DNA from: JABDGM01 sp963738665
GTDB lineage: Bacteria; Planctomycetota; Planctomycetia; Pirellulales; Lacipirellulaceae
Length of the DNA stretch: 64,000 nt
Reading direction: 5' to 3'
NCBI GenBank assembly: GCA_963738665.1
Contig: CAVTXL010000002.1
Span: forward strand, 620,001 to 684,000
Shown here: piece after piece, positions 37,581 through 47,014 of the stretch
How positions within the stretch are numbered: position 1 is the stretch's first letter
Layout: every line of letters starts with the position of its first letter
The notes under the pieces: model-generated
What the model was told of the DNA's origin: nothing
What the model saw: only the letters and a program-made list of their open reading frames with translations
Database searches by the model: none
Position numbers and translations under genes: made by a program

Positions 37581-38630
37581 ATGATGATGCGAAACTGTGG
37601 GACACAGTTTGTCGTCGTCGCCATCGCACTGTCGCTGGTGCGGACAGCCGGGGCCCAAGATCCGAAAGCGGAAACGCTGCTCTCGGGTCTACGTCACCCA
37701 ACCGGGGTGGCCGTTCGTCCCGGGCCCCCGGGCGGGCCCTACGAGATTTATGTATCGGAAAGTGGCGCCAGGCGCGTCGTCAAAGTCCGCAGCGATCTGC
37801 CGAACGATAGCCAGGCCGTCATTACTGACTTTCCGGAAGCCCTACCCCAAGCCGATCCACTGGGCGCCGGCAATCCTTTGGGGCTGCTATTTCTGACACG
37901 GGGTCTTTTGACCGTCGGCGGCAGCGGCAGGACGCCCTTGATACATTTGTTTGAAATCGGCGAGGCGGCCGAGCCGCTGGCCGCCAATCAAGCTAAGCAG
38001 CGTCTCGCGATACCACTTCCGGACAGCGTGACCGAAGAGCCGTACGGCAGCTGCATTGGCTTGTCTCGCTCTCGGCCCAACGACCAGGTGCCCGACTTGC
38101 TTTTAGTCGCCGTCGTCGGCGACCAACGCTACGCACAGCTCTGGGAATCACAGATTCGCGCCGGAACGCTTTCGGAGGCGAAACCAGTCACGGCCAAGCC
38201 AGAATCCAATCCCGAGCGGACGCCACTCGGCCTGGCCGTCGGCGAGCAAGGGTTTATCGTCGTCGCCGAGAAATCGGTCGATCCTGCAAGGCCCCCGTCG
38301 TTGGCGTTTCAGTCGCCCACGAGTGGAACGACCGTCATGCGTTTACCTCTGGAGCTGCAGGATGTGTTGGCGTTGGCCTACAGCCCGAAGTCCGGCAATC
38401 TCTACGCACTTGCCCTGTCGTTGGACAATCCGGACGAAGGAGGCGTTTATCGCATCGACGATGCCAGCCAACCCGGCCGCGCGGCATGCAAGGCAGTCCG
38501 CGTGCTCCCGCTGGGAAATCCAACGGCAGCGGCCTTCGGCCCTGACGGAACTTTATACGTCACCGCCTGGAACGACGCCGACGGCCATATAGACCAGGGC
38601 ATTTTAGTGAAAATTACCGGCGAGCTGTGA
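37581..38630 (+). CDS. Exported beta-propeller-like protein
   Basis: The product is 349 residues from ATG 37581 with AAAGGAATG upstream. A signal peptide (1-25, ending RTAGAQ) is followed by repeats of the NHL/SMP-30 type: LLSGLRHPTGVAVRPG, PLGLAVGEQGFIVVAEKS, VLALAYSPKSGNLYALAL and NPTAAAFGPDGTLYVTAW. It would fold as a propeller in the periplasm or outside the cell. The ligand and any catalysis are unknown. It begins 25 bases after leuD and may be read through from it. Confidence 0.7.
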   Translation: MMMRNCGTQFVVVAIALSLVRTAGAQDPKAETLLSGLRHPTGVAVRPGPPGGPYEIYVSESGARRVVKVRSDLPNDSQAVITDFPEALPQADPLGAGNPLGLLFLTRGLLTVGGSGRTPLIHLFEIGEAAEPLAANQAKQRLAIPLPDSVTEEPYGSCIGLSRSRPNDQVPDLLLVAVVGDQRYAQLWESQIRAGTLSEAKPVTAKPESNPERTPLGLAVGEQGFIVVAEKSVDPARPPSLAFQSPTSGTTVMRLPLELQDVLALAYSPKSGNLYALALSLDNPDEGGVYRIDDASQPGRAACKAVRVLPLGNPTAAAFGPDGTLYVTAWNDADGHIDQGILVKITGEL

Positions 38631-38679
38631 CAGCCCTCGCTGAATTGTCCGAATTCTCCTCTCTAGGTCGCGCCCTGCC

Positions 38680-38988
38680 ATGTCCCGCCGCGAAAAAATC
38701 GAAGCCATGCTTGCCGATGACCCGGCGGAGACGTTCCTGCGCTACAGCCTGGCGATGGAACTCGACAAGGAAGGCAATTACGACGCGAGCCTCACCCAGT
38801 TTGCGAAACTAACTGCCGACAATCCACCCTACGTGCCGGCCTTCTTCATGGCCGGGCAGCTACTCGCGCGGCTGAACCGAATCGACGAAGCGCGCACCGA
38901 GTTGCAAAACGGCATCGAGGCGGCTATGGCGCAAGGCAACACGCACGCCGCCAGAGAAATGAGTGAATTCCTGGCGTCGCTACAATAG
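38680..38988 (+). CDS. Small TPR protein
   Basis: The product is 102 residues from ATG 38680. It is one compact TPR array: ETFLRYSLAMELDKEGNYDA, YVPAFFMAGQLLARLNRIDE and HAAREMSEFLASLQ. There is no signal peptide. A cytoplasmic adaptor is the likely role. It follows the propeller gene by 49 bases. Confidence 0.75.
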   Translation: MSRREKIEAMLADDPAETFLRYSLAMELDKEGNYDASLTQFAKLTADNPPYVPAFFMAGQLLARLNRIDEARTELQNGIEAAMAQGNTHAAREMSEFLASLQ

Positions 38989-39170
38989 GCGAATACAGCC
39001 GGCTTCTACGAGGCCGGAGCCTCGATTGTGGCTGGTCATTTTAGGGTCGGTGCCGCAATCATTGGCGAGGCTGTAGTCCCCGTCTGCATGTTTTGAACCA
39101 GCGTACCACGTCTGGTATGCTGAATTGCCCCGCTTTTCGTTCAAGCCCATTTCTTGAAACGGCGATCTCG

Positions 39171-40574
39171 ATGAACGCAGCCCGCGCAATTTTCGTTTTC
39201 TGTTTGGCGATTGCTTTGCCATTCGCTGGCGGTTCGCAACTCGCCACCGCCGACGAAGCAAACTTCGTTGTCGGCAAACTGATTGAGCTGAACGACAACG
39301 GCGCCTGGTCGTGGTTTATGGATGAGCGAGCGATCGTCGAGGACGGCAAATTGATGGTCAGCTCGGTCCGTGCCGTCCGCACGTTCAACTCGGGCCGCGA
39401 CGACCCGAATTGGGGCAATGTCGAGCTGGCCGTGCACGACATCGCCGCCGGCACAACAACAACGCGTGTCCTCGATCGCCACTTCGAGCAGGACGACCAC
39501 GATGGTGCCGCCTTCTTGGCCCTGCCGAGCGGCCGAATTCTGGCCGTCTATTCGCGGCACGCCGTGGAGCGCAAGGTCTTTTATCGTCTTTCGGCGCCTG
39601 GCAACCCGTTGGAGTGGGGACCCGTCAACGTCTTCGAAACGCCCGGTAAGGATAGCGCCCGTGTGACGGGCGACAACGTCACCTATTCGAACCTGTTTCG
39701 CCTCGCCTCCGGTCGCATCGTCAACATCTTTCGCGGCGTCGGCTATGATCCGAACGCCATGTATTCCGACGACGACGGCGAAACATGGCACTACGTCGGC
39801 CGGTTGATCCACGGCAAGGATGGCTACGGCCCGTATTTCAAGTACGCTTTCAACGGCAAAGACACGATCCACATTATCGCCACGGAAGACCACCCGCGCA
39901 ATTTCGACAACAGCCTCTACCACGGCTATCTGCGCGACGGCGTGATTTACCATTCCGACGGCCGGCCCGTCGGCCAGCAGAGCGAAGAGCTCGACACGCC
40001 GATCCATTCCTGGGACCTGACGAAGATCTTCTCCGGCGATGCGGACAATGTGGCCTGGATGGCCGATGTCGAGCTGGACAAGGACGAGCGGCCCGTCGTC
40101 GTATTTACGGTGCAGAAAGACGGACGTGGCCTGCCGCGCGGGGAAGGGGGGTTCGACCACCGCTTCCACTACGCCCGCTGGGACGGCCGCCAGTGGCACG
40201 AGAACGAAATTGCCTACGCCGGCACCCGCCTCTACCCGTCCGAAGACGACTACACGGGCTTAGCCGCGCTCGACCCGAAAGACGCCAACACGATCTACAT
40301 TTCCACGGATGCTGACCCGGTCAGCGGCCAGCCGCTCGTGAGTGCGGCCGACAACCGCCGCCACCGCGAACTGTTCCGCGGCACGACGACCGACCGCGGC
40401 GCCAGCTGGAAGTGGGAACCGATCACAGCCAACTCGGCGATGGACAACATTCGCCCGATCATTCCCCACTGGGACGATGCCCGCACGGTGCTGCTGTGGA
40501 TGCGCGGCACGTACCGGGCGAACCACGGCGAATGGACGACGAAGGTGGTGGGGCTGATTTTGCCGCCGAAGTAA
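39171..40574 (+). CDS. Exported BNR-repeat (sialidase-fold) protein
   Basis: The product is 467 residues from ATG 39171 (an upstream in-frame start at 39093 precedes no signal peptide). The leader MNAARAIFVFCLAIALPFAG ends near ATADE. BNR-4-type blades include GAWSWFMDERAIVEDGKLMV, NAMYSDDDGETWHYVGRL and RGTTTDRGASWKWEPI, with Asp-box-like DDGETW and DRGASW. It may bind or cleave extracellular polysaccharide, as other BNR-4 proteins are found in polysaccharide loci, but no catalytic set is identifiable here. Confidence 0.8.
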   Translation: MNAARAIFVFCLAIALPFAGGSQLATADEANFVVGKLIELNDNGAWSWFMDERAIVEDGKLMVSSVRAVRTFNSGRDDPNWGNVELAVHDIAAGTTTTRVLDRHFEQDDHDGAAFLALPSGRILAVYSRHAVERKVFYRLSAPGNPLEWGPVNVFETPGKDSARVTGDNVTYSNLFRLASGRIVNIFRGVGYDPNAMYSDDDGETWHYVGRLIHGKDGYGPYFKYAFNGKDTIHIIATEDHPRNFDNSLYHGYLRDGVIYHSDGRPVGQQSEELDTPIHSWDLTKIFSGDADNVAWMADVELDKDERPVVVFTVQKDGRGLPRGEGGFDHRFHYARWDGRQWHENEIAYAGTRLYPSEDDYTGLAALDPKDANTIYISTDADPVSGQPLVSAADNRRHRELFRGTTTDRGASWKWEPITANSAMDNIRPIIPHWDDARTVLLWMRGTYRANHGEWTTKVVGLILPPK

Positions 40575-40594
40575 GTCACCTGCGTTTTCGCTGA

Positions 40595-41152
40595 TTACCT
40601 TCGCGTCCCACAGGCACCCGAAACAGCGCAGCTCGAGCACGTCTCGCACCCACCGCGGCCTTTCACTTCTTCCGTCCCGCAGCCGGGGCCGCAGCCTTGG
40701 ATTAGCGTTTCGGTGAACTTGCGAAACTGGACTTTGGTTTCATAGGCCTCGGCCAGCTCGGCGGTGAGCGTTTCGACGGCTGCTGGAACGCTACCCAAGA
40801 AGTAAAAGAACAAGCCCTGGCCGTCGAACAAGTGCTCGACGTCGACCAGCACCGCCGCCACGCCCTGTTTCGCGAGCAACGCGGCACAGGCCTCGTAGGC
40901 CGCCTGGCGATGCTTCTCCAGCCGGGCCACCAGCAGCTCATCTTCGACGGTCATGCCGCGGAGTAAATCGCCGTCGACCTCGGCCTGGCCGCTTTGCGAG
41001 TCGGCCGGCGGCGCGAGCACCTCGCCGATCTCCAGCCCGCGCCGCGTCCGCACGATCACGCGGCTGTGGCGCGGATAACGGACCGCGTCGACCGCCGCAA
41101 AGCGGCCGACCTGGCCCATCGCCCCGACGCGAACTAAGTGACTATGTGACAT
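40595..41152 (-). CDS. PSP1-domain protein
   Basis: The product is 185 residues from ATG 41152 (MSHSHLVRVGAMGQVGRFAA). The PSP1 C-terminal domain spans about 5-150: RVIVRTRRGLEIGEVLAP and FYFLGSVPAAVETLTAELAE. It ends in a Cys-rich tail (CGPGCGTEEVKGRGGCETCSSC), possibly a metal site. PSP1-type proteins are linked to replication and sporulation control in Firmicutes; the role here is unknown. It is divergent from bioB. Confidence 0.8.
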   Translation of the reverse strand: MSHSHLVRVGAMGQVGRFAAVDAVRYPRHSRVIVRTRRGLEIGEVLAPPADSQSGQAEVDGDLLRGMTVEDELLVARLEKHRQAAYEACAALLAKQGVAAVLVDVEHLFDGQGLFFYFLGSVPAAVETLTAELAEAYETKVQFRKFTETLIQGCGPGCGTEEVKGRGGCETCSSCAVSGACGTRR

Positions 41153-41371
41153 CGTTTGTAGCAGGTCGAAGCTCGGCCGCGGCGGACGCACTCCGGGCGG
41201 CGTGGCGGCAAAACGTTGGAACTCTGCGCTTGTGGGTGATTTGGCGGACGGCACACGGCATGTGCCTGCTACTTGAATTCTAGCTGATCAGGCGGGATTC
41301 AACGATCCGAACCGGGCGTGTATATTGATGCCAAAATCGCAGCATCTCTCGCAGAACAAAAAAGGCATCCG

Positions 41372-42422
41372 ATGACGACCGCAACCGATCTTGATTCCGC
41401 TACCACCCAGGCCGCAGCTCGCGAAAAAGCCGTCGATTGGCAAGCCCTGGCCGACCGCGTCCTCGCCGGCGGCCAAATAACCCGCGACGAGGCACTGGCC
41501 GTGCTTGAATGCCCGGACGACGAACTGCTCGAACTGCTGGCCGCCGTCTATCGCGTCCGCCGCCGGTGCTTCGGCCGCCAGGTGCAGCTCTATTTCCTGA
41601 TGAACGCCAAAAGCGGCCTGTGCCCGGAGGATTGTTCGTACTGCTCGCAATCGAAAATCTCGCTGGCCGATATTCCGGTCTACAACCTGCTCAGCCGCGA
41701 GAAGTTGCTCGACGGCGCCCGCACTGCGGCCGAGCAACAGGCCCGCACGTATTGCATCGTCATCTCGGCCCGCGGACCGAACGAGCGCGAGATGCGGGCC
41801 TTGACCACGATCGTGCCCGAGATCAAACAGCGCTACCACCTCAAGATCTGCGCATGCCTCGGGCTCTTGACGCCCGAACAAGCGCGACAACTGAAAGACT
41901 GCGGCGTCGACCGCGTCAATCACAACCTGAACACGAGCCAGTCGCACTACGGCGAGATCTGCACGACCCACACGTTCGCCGATCGGTTGGCCACGCTCCA
42001 TGCCGTTCGCGACGCCGGCATGGAGATGTGCTCCGGCGGCATCATCGGCATGGGCGAACAGCGGCAGGACGTGGTCGACCTGGCGATTGCATTGCGCGAC
42101 TTGGGCGTCGAATCGATTCCGGTCAATTTTCTCGAATCCGATCGACGGCACTCCGCTTGCGGGCCGGCGCGATCTCAATCCGCGCTATTGCCTCAAGGTG
42201 CTGGCCATGTTTCGCCTGGTGAACCCGGATCGCGAGCTACGAATCGCCGGCGGCCGCGAGCTGCACCTGGGCAACTTGCAGCCGCTGGGGCTGTATGCGG
42301 CCAACTCGATTTTCGTCGGCGACTATCTTACGACCAAAGGCCAGACGCCGGAGGCTGACTTTCAGATGATTCGCGAGATGGGCTTCGAGGTTGTCAAGAA
42401 CGGCGAACGAAGCCAGTGTTGA
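41372..42422 (+). CDS. bioB: Biotin synthase (frameshifted)
   Basis: BioB is a radical SAM enzyme that inserts sulfur into dethiobiotin. One extra G at 42131-42136 breaks the frame; removing it restores PVNFLNPIDGTPLAG and gives 349 residues. The SAM cluster motif CPEDCSYCSQS (about 86-96) is intact, as are VNHNLNTSQSHYGEICTTHT, GGIIGMGE and ELHLGNLQPLGLYAANSIFV. No other biotin gene is adjacent. The 3' end overlaps the convergent MfnB-like gene by 29 bases. The break is probably a sequencing error. Confidence 0.9.
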
Positions 42423-43227
42423 ATGAGTTTGCGGCAACAGGCGGGCCGCCCGCCGCTACGGTCTCGATTTGCTCACGCAGCTTTGCCACGCGGAGACGCG
42501 AGACGGTCCCGCATCGGTCGCCGACGCACGCCGACCCGCGAATGGCAATCACGTCGGCATGGCAATTGGTGACGATTGCAACGTCCGCCGACGACAGCGA
42601 TCCGGCACAGGCGCAGATCAGGCCGGCGCCGTGTACTTGTGCGATGAACGCGGCGAGCTGGTCGCCCGGCCAAAGTTCGCACAAGGAACCGGCCGATTTG
42701 TTCCAGGTGTCGATCAGCACCGCCTGGCAGCCGAATTCGACGGCCACATCCAAGACGGATTGCGGCGGCGGCGCGGCGGCCGCCGGCCAGTCGGCGTACA
42801 CAACCGCGGCAAATCGATGGCCTCCGCCGCACCGTTCCATCATCGTTTGCCAATCGGCAGCCCATGTGCGGCGCGTTGCGCATCCGGCGAGGCCGACTTT
42901 CGCGAGCGAGATTTGATCGAAGTCACTTAAAGAGCCCGACCATCTTGGCCGGGAATCCTGGGCAAGTTCTCCCAGCGCCGCCGTCACCGGGGCCCGTCCA
43001 TCGACCGCGCGAACAACGTGCTCGATTGTCGCCGCGTCGGCCGCGCCCAACGCGCCGCGCGCCGGCTCCTTGACGTCAATCACATCGGCTCCGCCGGCAA
43101 GCGCCTCGCGGGCCTCGGCAGCACTGCGGACGCTTATCAGCAGCCCCGGCTGCCCCAGTTTCCGAATCTGGGAAACCGCGACATTCGCAAAATTCCTCGC
43201 GCTCACCCCTGAACCCTCGATGTTCAA
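42394..43227 (-). CDS. mfnB: (5-formylfuran-3-yl)methyl phosphate synthase-like protein
   Basis: The product is up to 277 residues. The TTG at 43227 overlaps the TGA of the upstream gene (TTGA), which favours it; a GTG at 43206 is an alternative. The N-terminal match is strong: LLISVRSAAEAREALAGGAD and VIDVKEPARGALGAAD, then ISLAKVGLAGC with the second active-site Lys. MfnB makes the furan ring of methanofuran from glyceraldehyde-3-phosphate. In bacteria with tetrahydromethanopterin C1 pathways the homologue feeds methylofuran synthesis, which is the inferred role here. No other mfn gene is adjacent. Confidence 0.75.
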   Translation of the reverse strand: MNIEGSGVSARNFANVAVSQIRKLGQPGLLISVRSAAEAREALAGGADVIDVKEPARGALGAADAATIEHVVRAVDGRAPVTAALGELAQDSRPRWSGSLSDFDQISLAKVGLAGCATRRTWAADWQTMMERCGGGHRFAAVVYADWPAAAAPPPQSVLDVAVEFGCQAVLIDTWNKSAGSLCELWPGDQLAAFIAQVHGAGLICACAGSLSSADVAIVTNCHADVIAIRGSACVGDRCGTVSRLRVAKLREQIETVAAGGPPVAANSFNTGFVRRS

Positions 43228-43760
43228 ACCTCAATCCTCAACTCCTCTTTGACTTCGCGCAGCCGCCGATTTAGTCGGCGGATCAGCTCGTCGTCGAGCG
43301 GCTCGCACCAGGTGCCGCGAATCGTGACGTAACCGCCAGACCATTGGCCGAGCGCCGGCTTTACGTCGCGGCCGGCCCAGTCGGTCGCCCGTTGCGACAA
43401 CCTGGCGACGAGGTTGTACGTTCGCTGCTGCCCACCCATGCCGGCCGGCAAAGCGACTGGTCCCTGGCCGACGAAAAACGCCTCGACGACCTCGACGGGC
43501 GTGGCGATCGGCTCTCCCCGAACCAGGTAAAACAACACGCGGCCGTCTCGATAGCCGATTCGCGGCCGCCACAGTTGCCGCACGATGGCAAACCCGCCGA
43601 ACAATCCCAAGGCGACCACGAGGCCTCCTAGCCACCGCCAAAACGTGGCCACGTGTGGCAGACCCAGCGCCAGCCACAGCCCGAGCACGATCGTCACTGC
43701 CAGCGGCACGCAACCGAACAGTATCGCCCGCCGATTGGGTCGCAGCCAAACTTCCCGCAT
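43224..43760 (-). CDS. Small membrane protein of unknown function
   Basis: The product is 178 residues from ATG 43760. Two transmembrane helices (about 12-60) precede a soluble C-terminal part (VLFYLVRGEPIATPVEVVEA, YNLVARLSQRATDWAGRDVK, LDDELIRRLNRRLREVKEEL). It has the look of a membrane protein with a small photosystem-assembly-like or PH-like tail, but I do not recognise it. Its stop overlaps the presumed TTG of the MfnB-like gene. Confidence 0.65.
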   Translation of the reverse strand: MREVWLRPNRRAILFGCVPLAVTIVLGLWLALGLPHVATFWRWLGGLVVALGLFGGFAIVRQLWRPRIGYRDGRVLFYLVRGEPIATPVEVVEAFFVGQGPVALPAGMGGQQRTYNLVARLSQRATDWAGRDVKPALGQWSGGYVTIRGTWCEPLDDELIRRLNRRLREVKEELRIEV

Positions 43761-43806
43761 CGTGGCCTCGTCAAACTTATTCAGCGACTGTCACTCGCCG
43801 ACAGCA

Positions 43807-43840
43807 TTTCACCACAAACGCGCAAGGACGACAAAGGGGG
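43807..43840. repeat. Single arm of the ACCACAAAGGAC word repeat
   Basis: TTTCACCACAAACGCGCAAG and GACGACAAAGGG match the words of the complete element at 57338-57488, but no mirrored arm follows. Confidence 0.5.
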
Positions 43841-44173
43841 CTGCGAAGCGCGGCCGGCCGACATGGCGCCATCTGAGCTGAATTCTGTTCGCGATCGAGG
43901 TAGCCGCACGATCTTATTCGTGGCAAAATGCAGCGCTACTAGTGCAGGGGCCGATTATCGGACGGCCCGATCAAGTCGCACATCCAAACCCCCCAAACAC
44001 ATCTCACAGGACGACGCAGAGGTCGCAGACATGCCCGGCGAAGGCTGCCGCTTCAATTCCAACCGACCCGAATCGGTGCGGGCAAGTGAGCCGGTGCTCA
44101 CGGAATCCTTTGAGGCAGCCATAGCAATTTAGATCGAGCGATTGTCTGCGCAGTTTGCGTCCTCCTGTCGATC

Positions 44174-44196
44174 GCACGCCGCGCCGCGCGGCGTGC
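44174..44196 (+). promoter_or_regulatory. Perfect GC hairpin before rnd
   Basis: GCACGCCGCG pairs fully with CGCGGCGTGC around a 3-base loop, 18 bases upstream of the rnd GTG. It could hide the ribosome-binding region or cap a transcript end. Confidence 0.35.
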
Positions 44197-44214
44197 CGCG
44201 TAACCTGACCCTGA

Positions 44215-45405
44215 GTGCCGCCCGTGCTGCACGAGACGATCATCTCTGCCTCGCAACTCGCCGAGTTTTGCCGCCGGCTGGCGAAAGCCGAACGGATCGG
44301 CATTGATACCGAGTTCGTGTCGGAAGATACGTACCGCCCCGAGCTGTGCCTGGTGCAAGTGGCGACGGAACAGGAGATGGCGGTCATTGATCCGTATCGC
44401 GCCGGCGACATGCAGCCTTTTTGGCGCACGCTGGCCGAGGGCAGCCATATTACGATCGCCCACGCGGCCCGCGAGGAGCTCAATTTTGCGCTGGCCGCCT
44501 GCGGGCGCCCGCTGGCGAGATTGTTCGACACGCAGATCGCTGCCGGCTTCTGCAGCACCGAATATCCGTCCTCCTACGGCGCCGTGGTGACAAAGTTTCT
44601 CGGAGCGCGGGCGGCGAAGGGAGAACAGCGCACCGACTGGCGCCGCCGGCCGCTTTCCGAGTCCCAAATCGATTACGCGCTGGAAGACGTGCGCTACTTG
44701 TTGCCGCTCTATGACCGGCTGCTCGTCCTGCTGGAGGCCGCCGGTCGCAGCAGTTGGCTGGCCGACGAAATGCAGTACTGGCTGCGCGAAGTGATGGAGG
44801 CCCGCGACCGTCCGCGGTGGCGCCGCGTCTCCGGCATTGGCAACCTGTCGCCCCGCAGCCTGGCCATCGTGCGCGAGCTGTGGACTTGGCGCGAGGCCGA
44901 AGCCGAGCGACGCGACCAGCCGCCGCGGCGCGTGCTCCGCGACGATTTGATCGTCGAGCTGGCCAAGCGCAAGAGCGACAACGCGGAGAAAATCCGCGCG
45001 ATCCGCGGCATCGGCCAGCACGTGAAACGCGACAATATCCAACAAATTGTGGCTTGCATTCGCCGTGGGCTCAGCACGCCGCTCGATGATTTCGAGCGCG
45101 GCACGGTCCAGGCGATGCCCTCCCAACTCAACTTACTCGGCCAATTCCTGTCGCCCGCACTGACCAGCATCTGCCGCAGCGCGAACATTGCGACGAGCCT
45201 CGTGGGCACGGCGACCGACGTGCGCGACCTAATCGCTTATCGACTCGACTTCGGCAACGCCCAGCGAGAAGAACCGCCGATTCTGGCGGGCGGCTGGCGG
45301 GCCGAGCTCGTGGGCCACTTGATCGAACAGTTGCTGTGCGGCAAAAAATCGATTCGCATCGAGGATCCACTCAGTGAGCACCCGCTCGCCTTTGAGAGCA
45401 CCTAG
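44215..45405 (+). CDS. rnd: Ribonuclease D
   Basis: RNase D is a 3'-5' exoribonuclease that trims tRNA precursors. The product is 396 residues from GTG 44215. The DEDD core has ExoI IGIDTEFVSE, ExoIII YALEDVRYLLPLY, and an ExoII region reading HAAREELNF, where E. coli has an Asp in place of the second Glu. An HRDC domain follows (WRRVSGIGNLSPRSLAIVRE to KIRAIRGIG), then a second HRDC-like region. A tRNA-Glu gene lies downstream on the opposite strand. Confidence 0.9.
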   Translation: MPPVLHETIISASQLAEFCRRLAKAERIGIDTEFVSEDTYRPELCLVQVATEQEMAVIDPYRAGDMQPFWRTLAEGSHITIAHAAREELNFALAACGRPLARLFDTQIAAGFCSTEYPSSYGAVVTKFLGARAAKGEQRTDWRRRPLSESQIDYALEDVRYLLPLYDRLLVLLEAAGRSSWLADEMQYWLREVMEARDRPRWRRVSGIGNLSPRSLAIVRELWTWREAEAERRDQPPRRVLRDDLIVELAKRKSDNAEKIRAIRGIGQHVKRDNIQQIVACIRRGLSTPLDDFERGTVQAMPSQLNLLGQFLSPALTSICRSANIATSLVGTATDVRDLIAYRLDFGNAQREEPPILAGGWRAELVGHLIEQLLCGKKSIRIEDPLSEHPLAFEST

Positions 45406-45563
45406 CAGCCAATCCTCGTCCTACCCCGTCGTCCAATTGCGCGGGCGGCCCGCCGCGTTTATTTCTTGCGGACTTGGAAAAACTCGGATCGGTCGGCGCC
45501 GTTCTGCGAATCGCAACTTCAATCACGTTAGAAGGCCGCCAGCTGCGGCGAATAACACAGAAA

Positions 45564-45636
45564 TGACCCCGACGGGACTCGAACCCGTGTTACCGGCGTG
45601 AAAGGCCGGTGTCCTAGACCGCTAGACGACGGGGCC
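45564..45636 (-). tRNA. tRNA-Glu (anticodon TTC)
   Basis: Read on the minus strand, the acceptor arm GGCCCCG pairs with CGGGGTC, the anticodon loop is CTTTCAC between CCGGC and GCCGG stems, and the T arm has GGTTCGAGTCC. The discriminator is A and CCA is not encoded. Length 73 bases. Confidence 0.95.
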
Positions 45637-45876
45637 AACGCGCACAGTTCACGGCGACGGCGCGCTCGATTGCGAGCGTCCGCACCGCAGCCGGGCGGGT
45701 GGTCGAATTGCTGGTATAGAGTTACGACGATCGATCGTCAACCCGGGCGGCCCCGGCAGAACCCACAGCGAGCAGAGCGAGAGCAGACTCGGCAGTGAGC
45801 GAGAGGACAACGCGTGAGTCGCCGAAAGGAAGACGCAAGCAGAGAAATTGGCTGGCTCGTGCGAGCCGGGACGCGA

Positions 45877-46098
45877 TTAGATGTTGGGAGCGTCCGTTTC
45901 TGCAACGGTCGGTTCCACAGAGTCCGGCTTTTGCTGGTTGCGGCGAATTGCCTCGTAGACCTCGTTGCGATGAACGGGGACCTCTTTAGGCGCTTCGACG
46001 CCGAGACGAACCTTATCGCCGCGGATCTCGACCACGACGATGGTAATATCATCGTTGATGATAATACTCTCGTTCTTTTTCCGTGACAGAACTAACAT
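45877..46098 (-). CDS. csrA: Carbon storage regulator
   Basis: CsrA is an RNA-binding regulator that blocks or stabilises mRNAs at GGA motifs. The product is 73 residues from ATG 46098 (MLVLSRKKNESIIINDDITI), preceded by AAGGAAT. The second conserved run is RLGVEAPKEVPVHRNEVYEA with the RNA-contacting Arg. The C-terminal 15 residues are an acidic extension. It lies beside the tRNA-Glu gene on the same strand. Confidence 0.95.
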   Translation of the reverse strand: MLVLSRKKNESIIINDDITIVVVEIRGDKVRLGVEAPKEVPVHRNEVYEAIRRNQQKPDSVEPTVAETDAPNI

Positions 46099-47014
46099 GC
46101 TCGATTCCTTCGTCGGAGGTCCGTCAGCTGGCCGGCCTGGCCTGTATAGCGGCGCGTGGGCCTTGGTCGCACCATGTCGTGCTCCGCCGGCCACATCCTC
46201 TACAATCTACAAGGCGCACGACGGGTACCGATCTCCTACATTTCACTCTACGTGGAGCCAGGCGCTAGTCAAGCAAAGGACACCGCCAGAGGGGGTGTTT
46301 TTGTATGATTTGTGGGACTTTGGCATGCGATTTGGCCCGCTTGACCGGGACCGTGACGGCTCGGGTCGAGCCGGCCGAGCAGCGGTGCCCATCGGCCCGC
46401 CTGGGCGCAAGTTGTTTTACGACTGATAGTTACGATTCTTTCGGTTTGCCAGCTTGTGCCCGATTACGCACATTTGTGGCCCGTTTGTGGGCTGCTGGGC
46501 GTAAGAATGACCGGGAGTTGACGAAATGGGTACGGATTGGAAGCTCCAGTTGCCCAGCGACCGAATATAGTTGACACTTTTTCGCAGCTTGGGCGCGGTG
46601 GTGCGACCCGTGCGTTTGCCCATTTCGGAGCGCCAATTGCACCCCAGCGGGAGTTGCTATTAGCACCTCGCAAGAGCGCCTCCCGCGAATTGCGAAGCTC
46701 TTCGGAAATGGCGACGGTAGCTCTCGACAACCGCCGGCGCTGGCCGTGTCCTATCCATCTGCCCGCTCGAGCGCCTATTAGCTCCGTGCGAAACTTGACA
46801 CGACTTCAAAACTCATCTTGATGTTCGTGCGAAGCTTGCTGTGAAACTCGAATAGCAGTTGCGGCCGGCGAGCACGTGCCTATAATTGGCTTTTTTGGCG
46901 ACCTCTGCAGCAAACGCGCGGAAGTTCGCGTCCGAGGGAACCTTGCTGCCCATCGGAATTCGAGTGTGGTGCGCCGCGGTTTGTCTCGCGTCGTAGGCAA
47001 GTCGCAGGTTCTTA
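46099..47014. other. Long gap between csrA and the nuo cluster
   Basis: This stretch of 916 bases has no frame with a convincing start, ribosome site or family resemblance on either strand. It must hold the promoters of csrA and of the nuo cluster. I see no RNA gene or palindrome of note. Confidence 0.45.

Larger units (their letters stand above)
43761..44214. other. Gap with repeat arm and GC-rich hairpin
   Basis: No gene is visible. Positions 43807-43840 carry one arm of the ACCACxAAGGACACAAAGG word family. A strong hairpin lies at 44174-44196. Confidence 0.5.

Noticed and set aside
46305..46730. Short open frames in the csrA-nuoI gap
   Set aside because: No ribosome site, no family resemblance and atypical composition; treated as non-coding.
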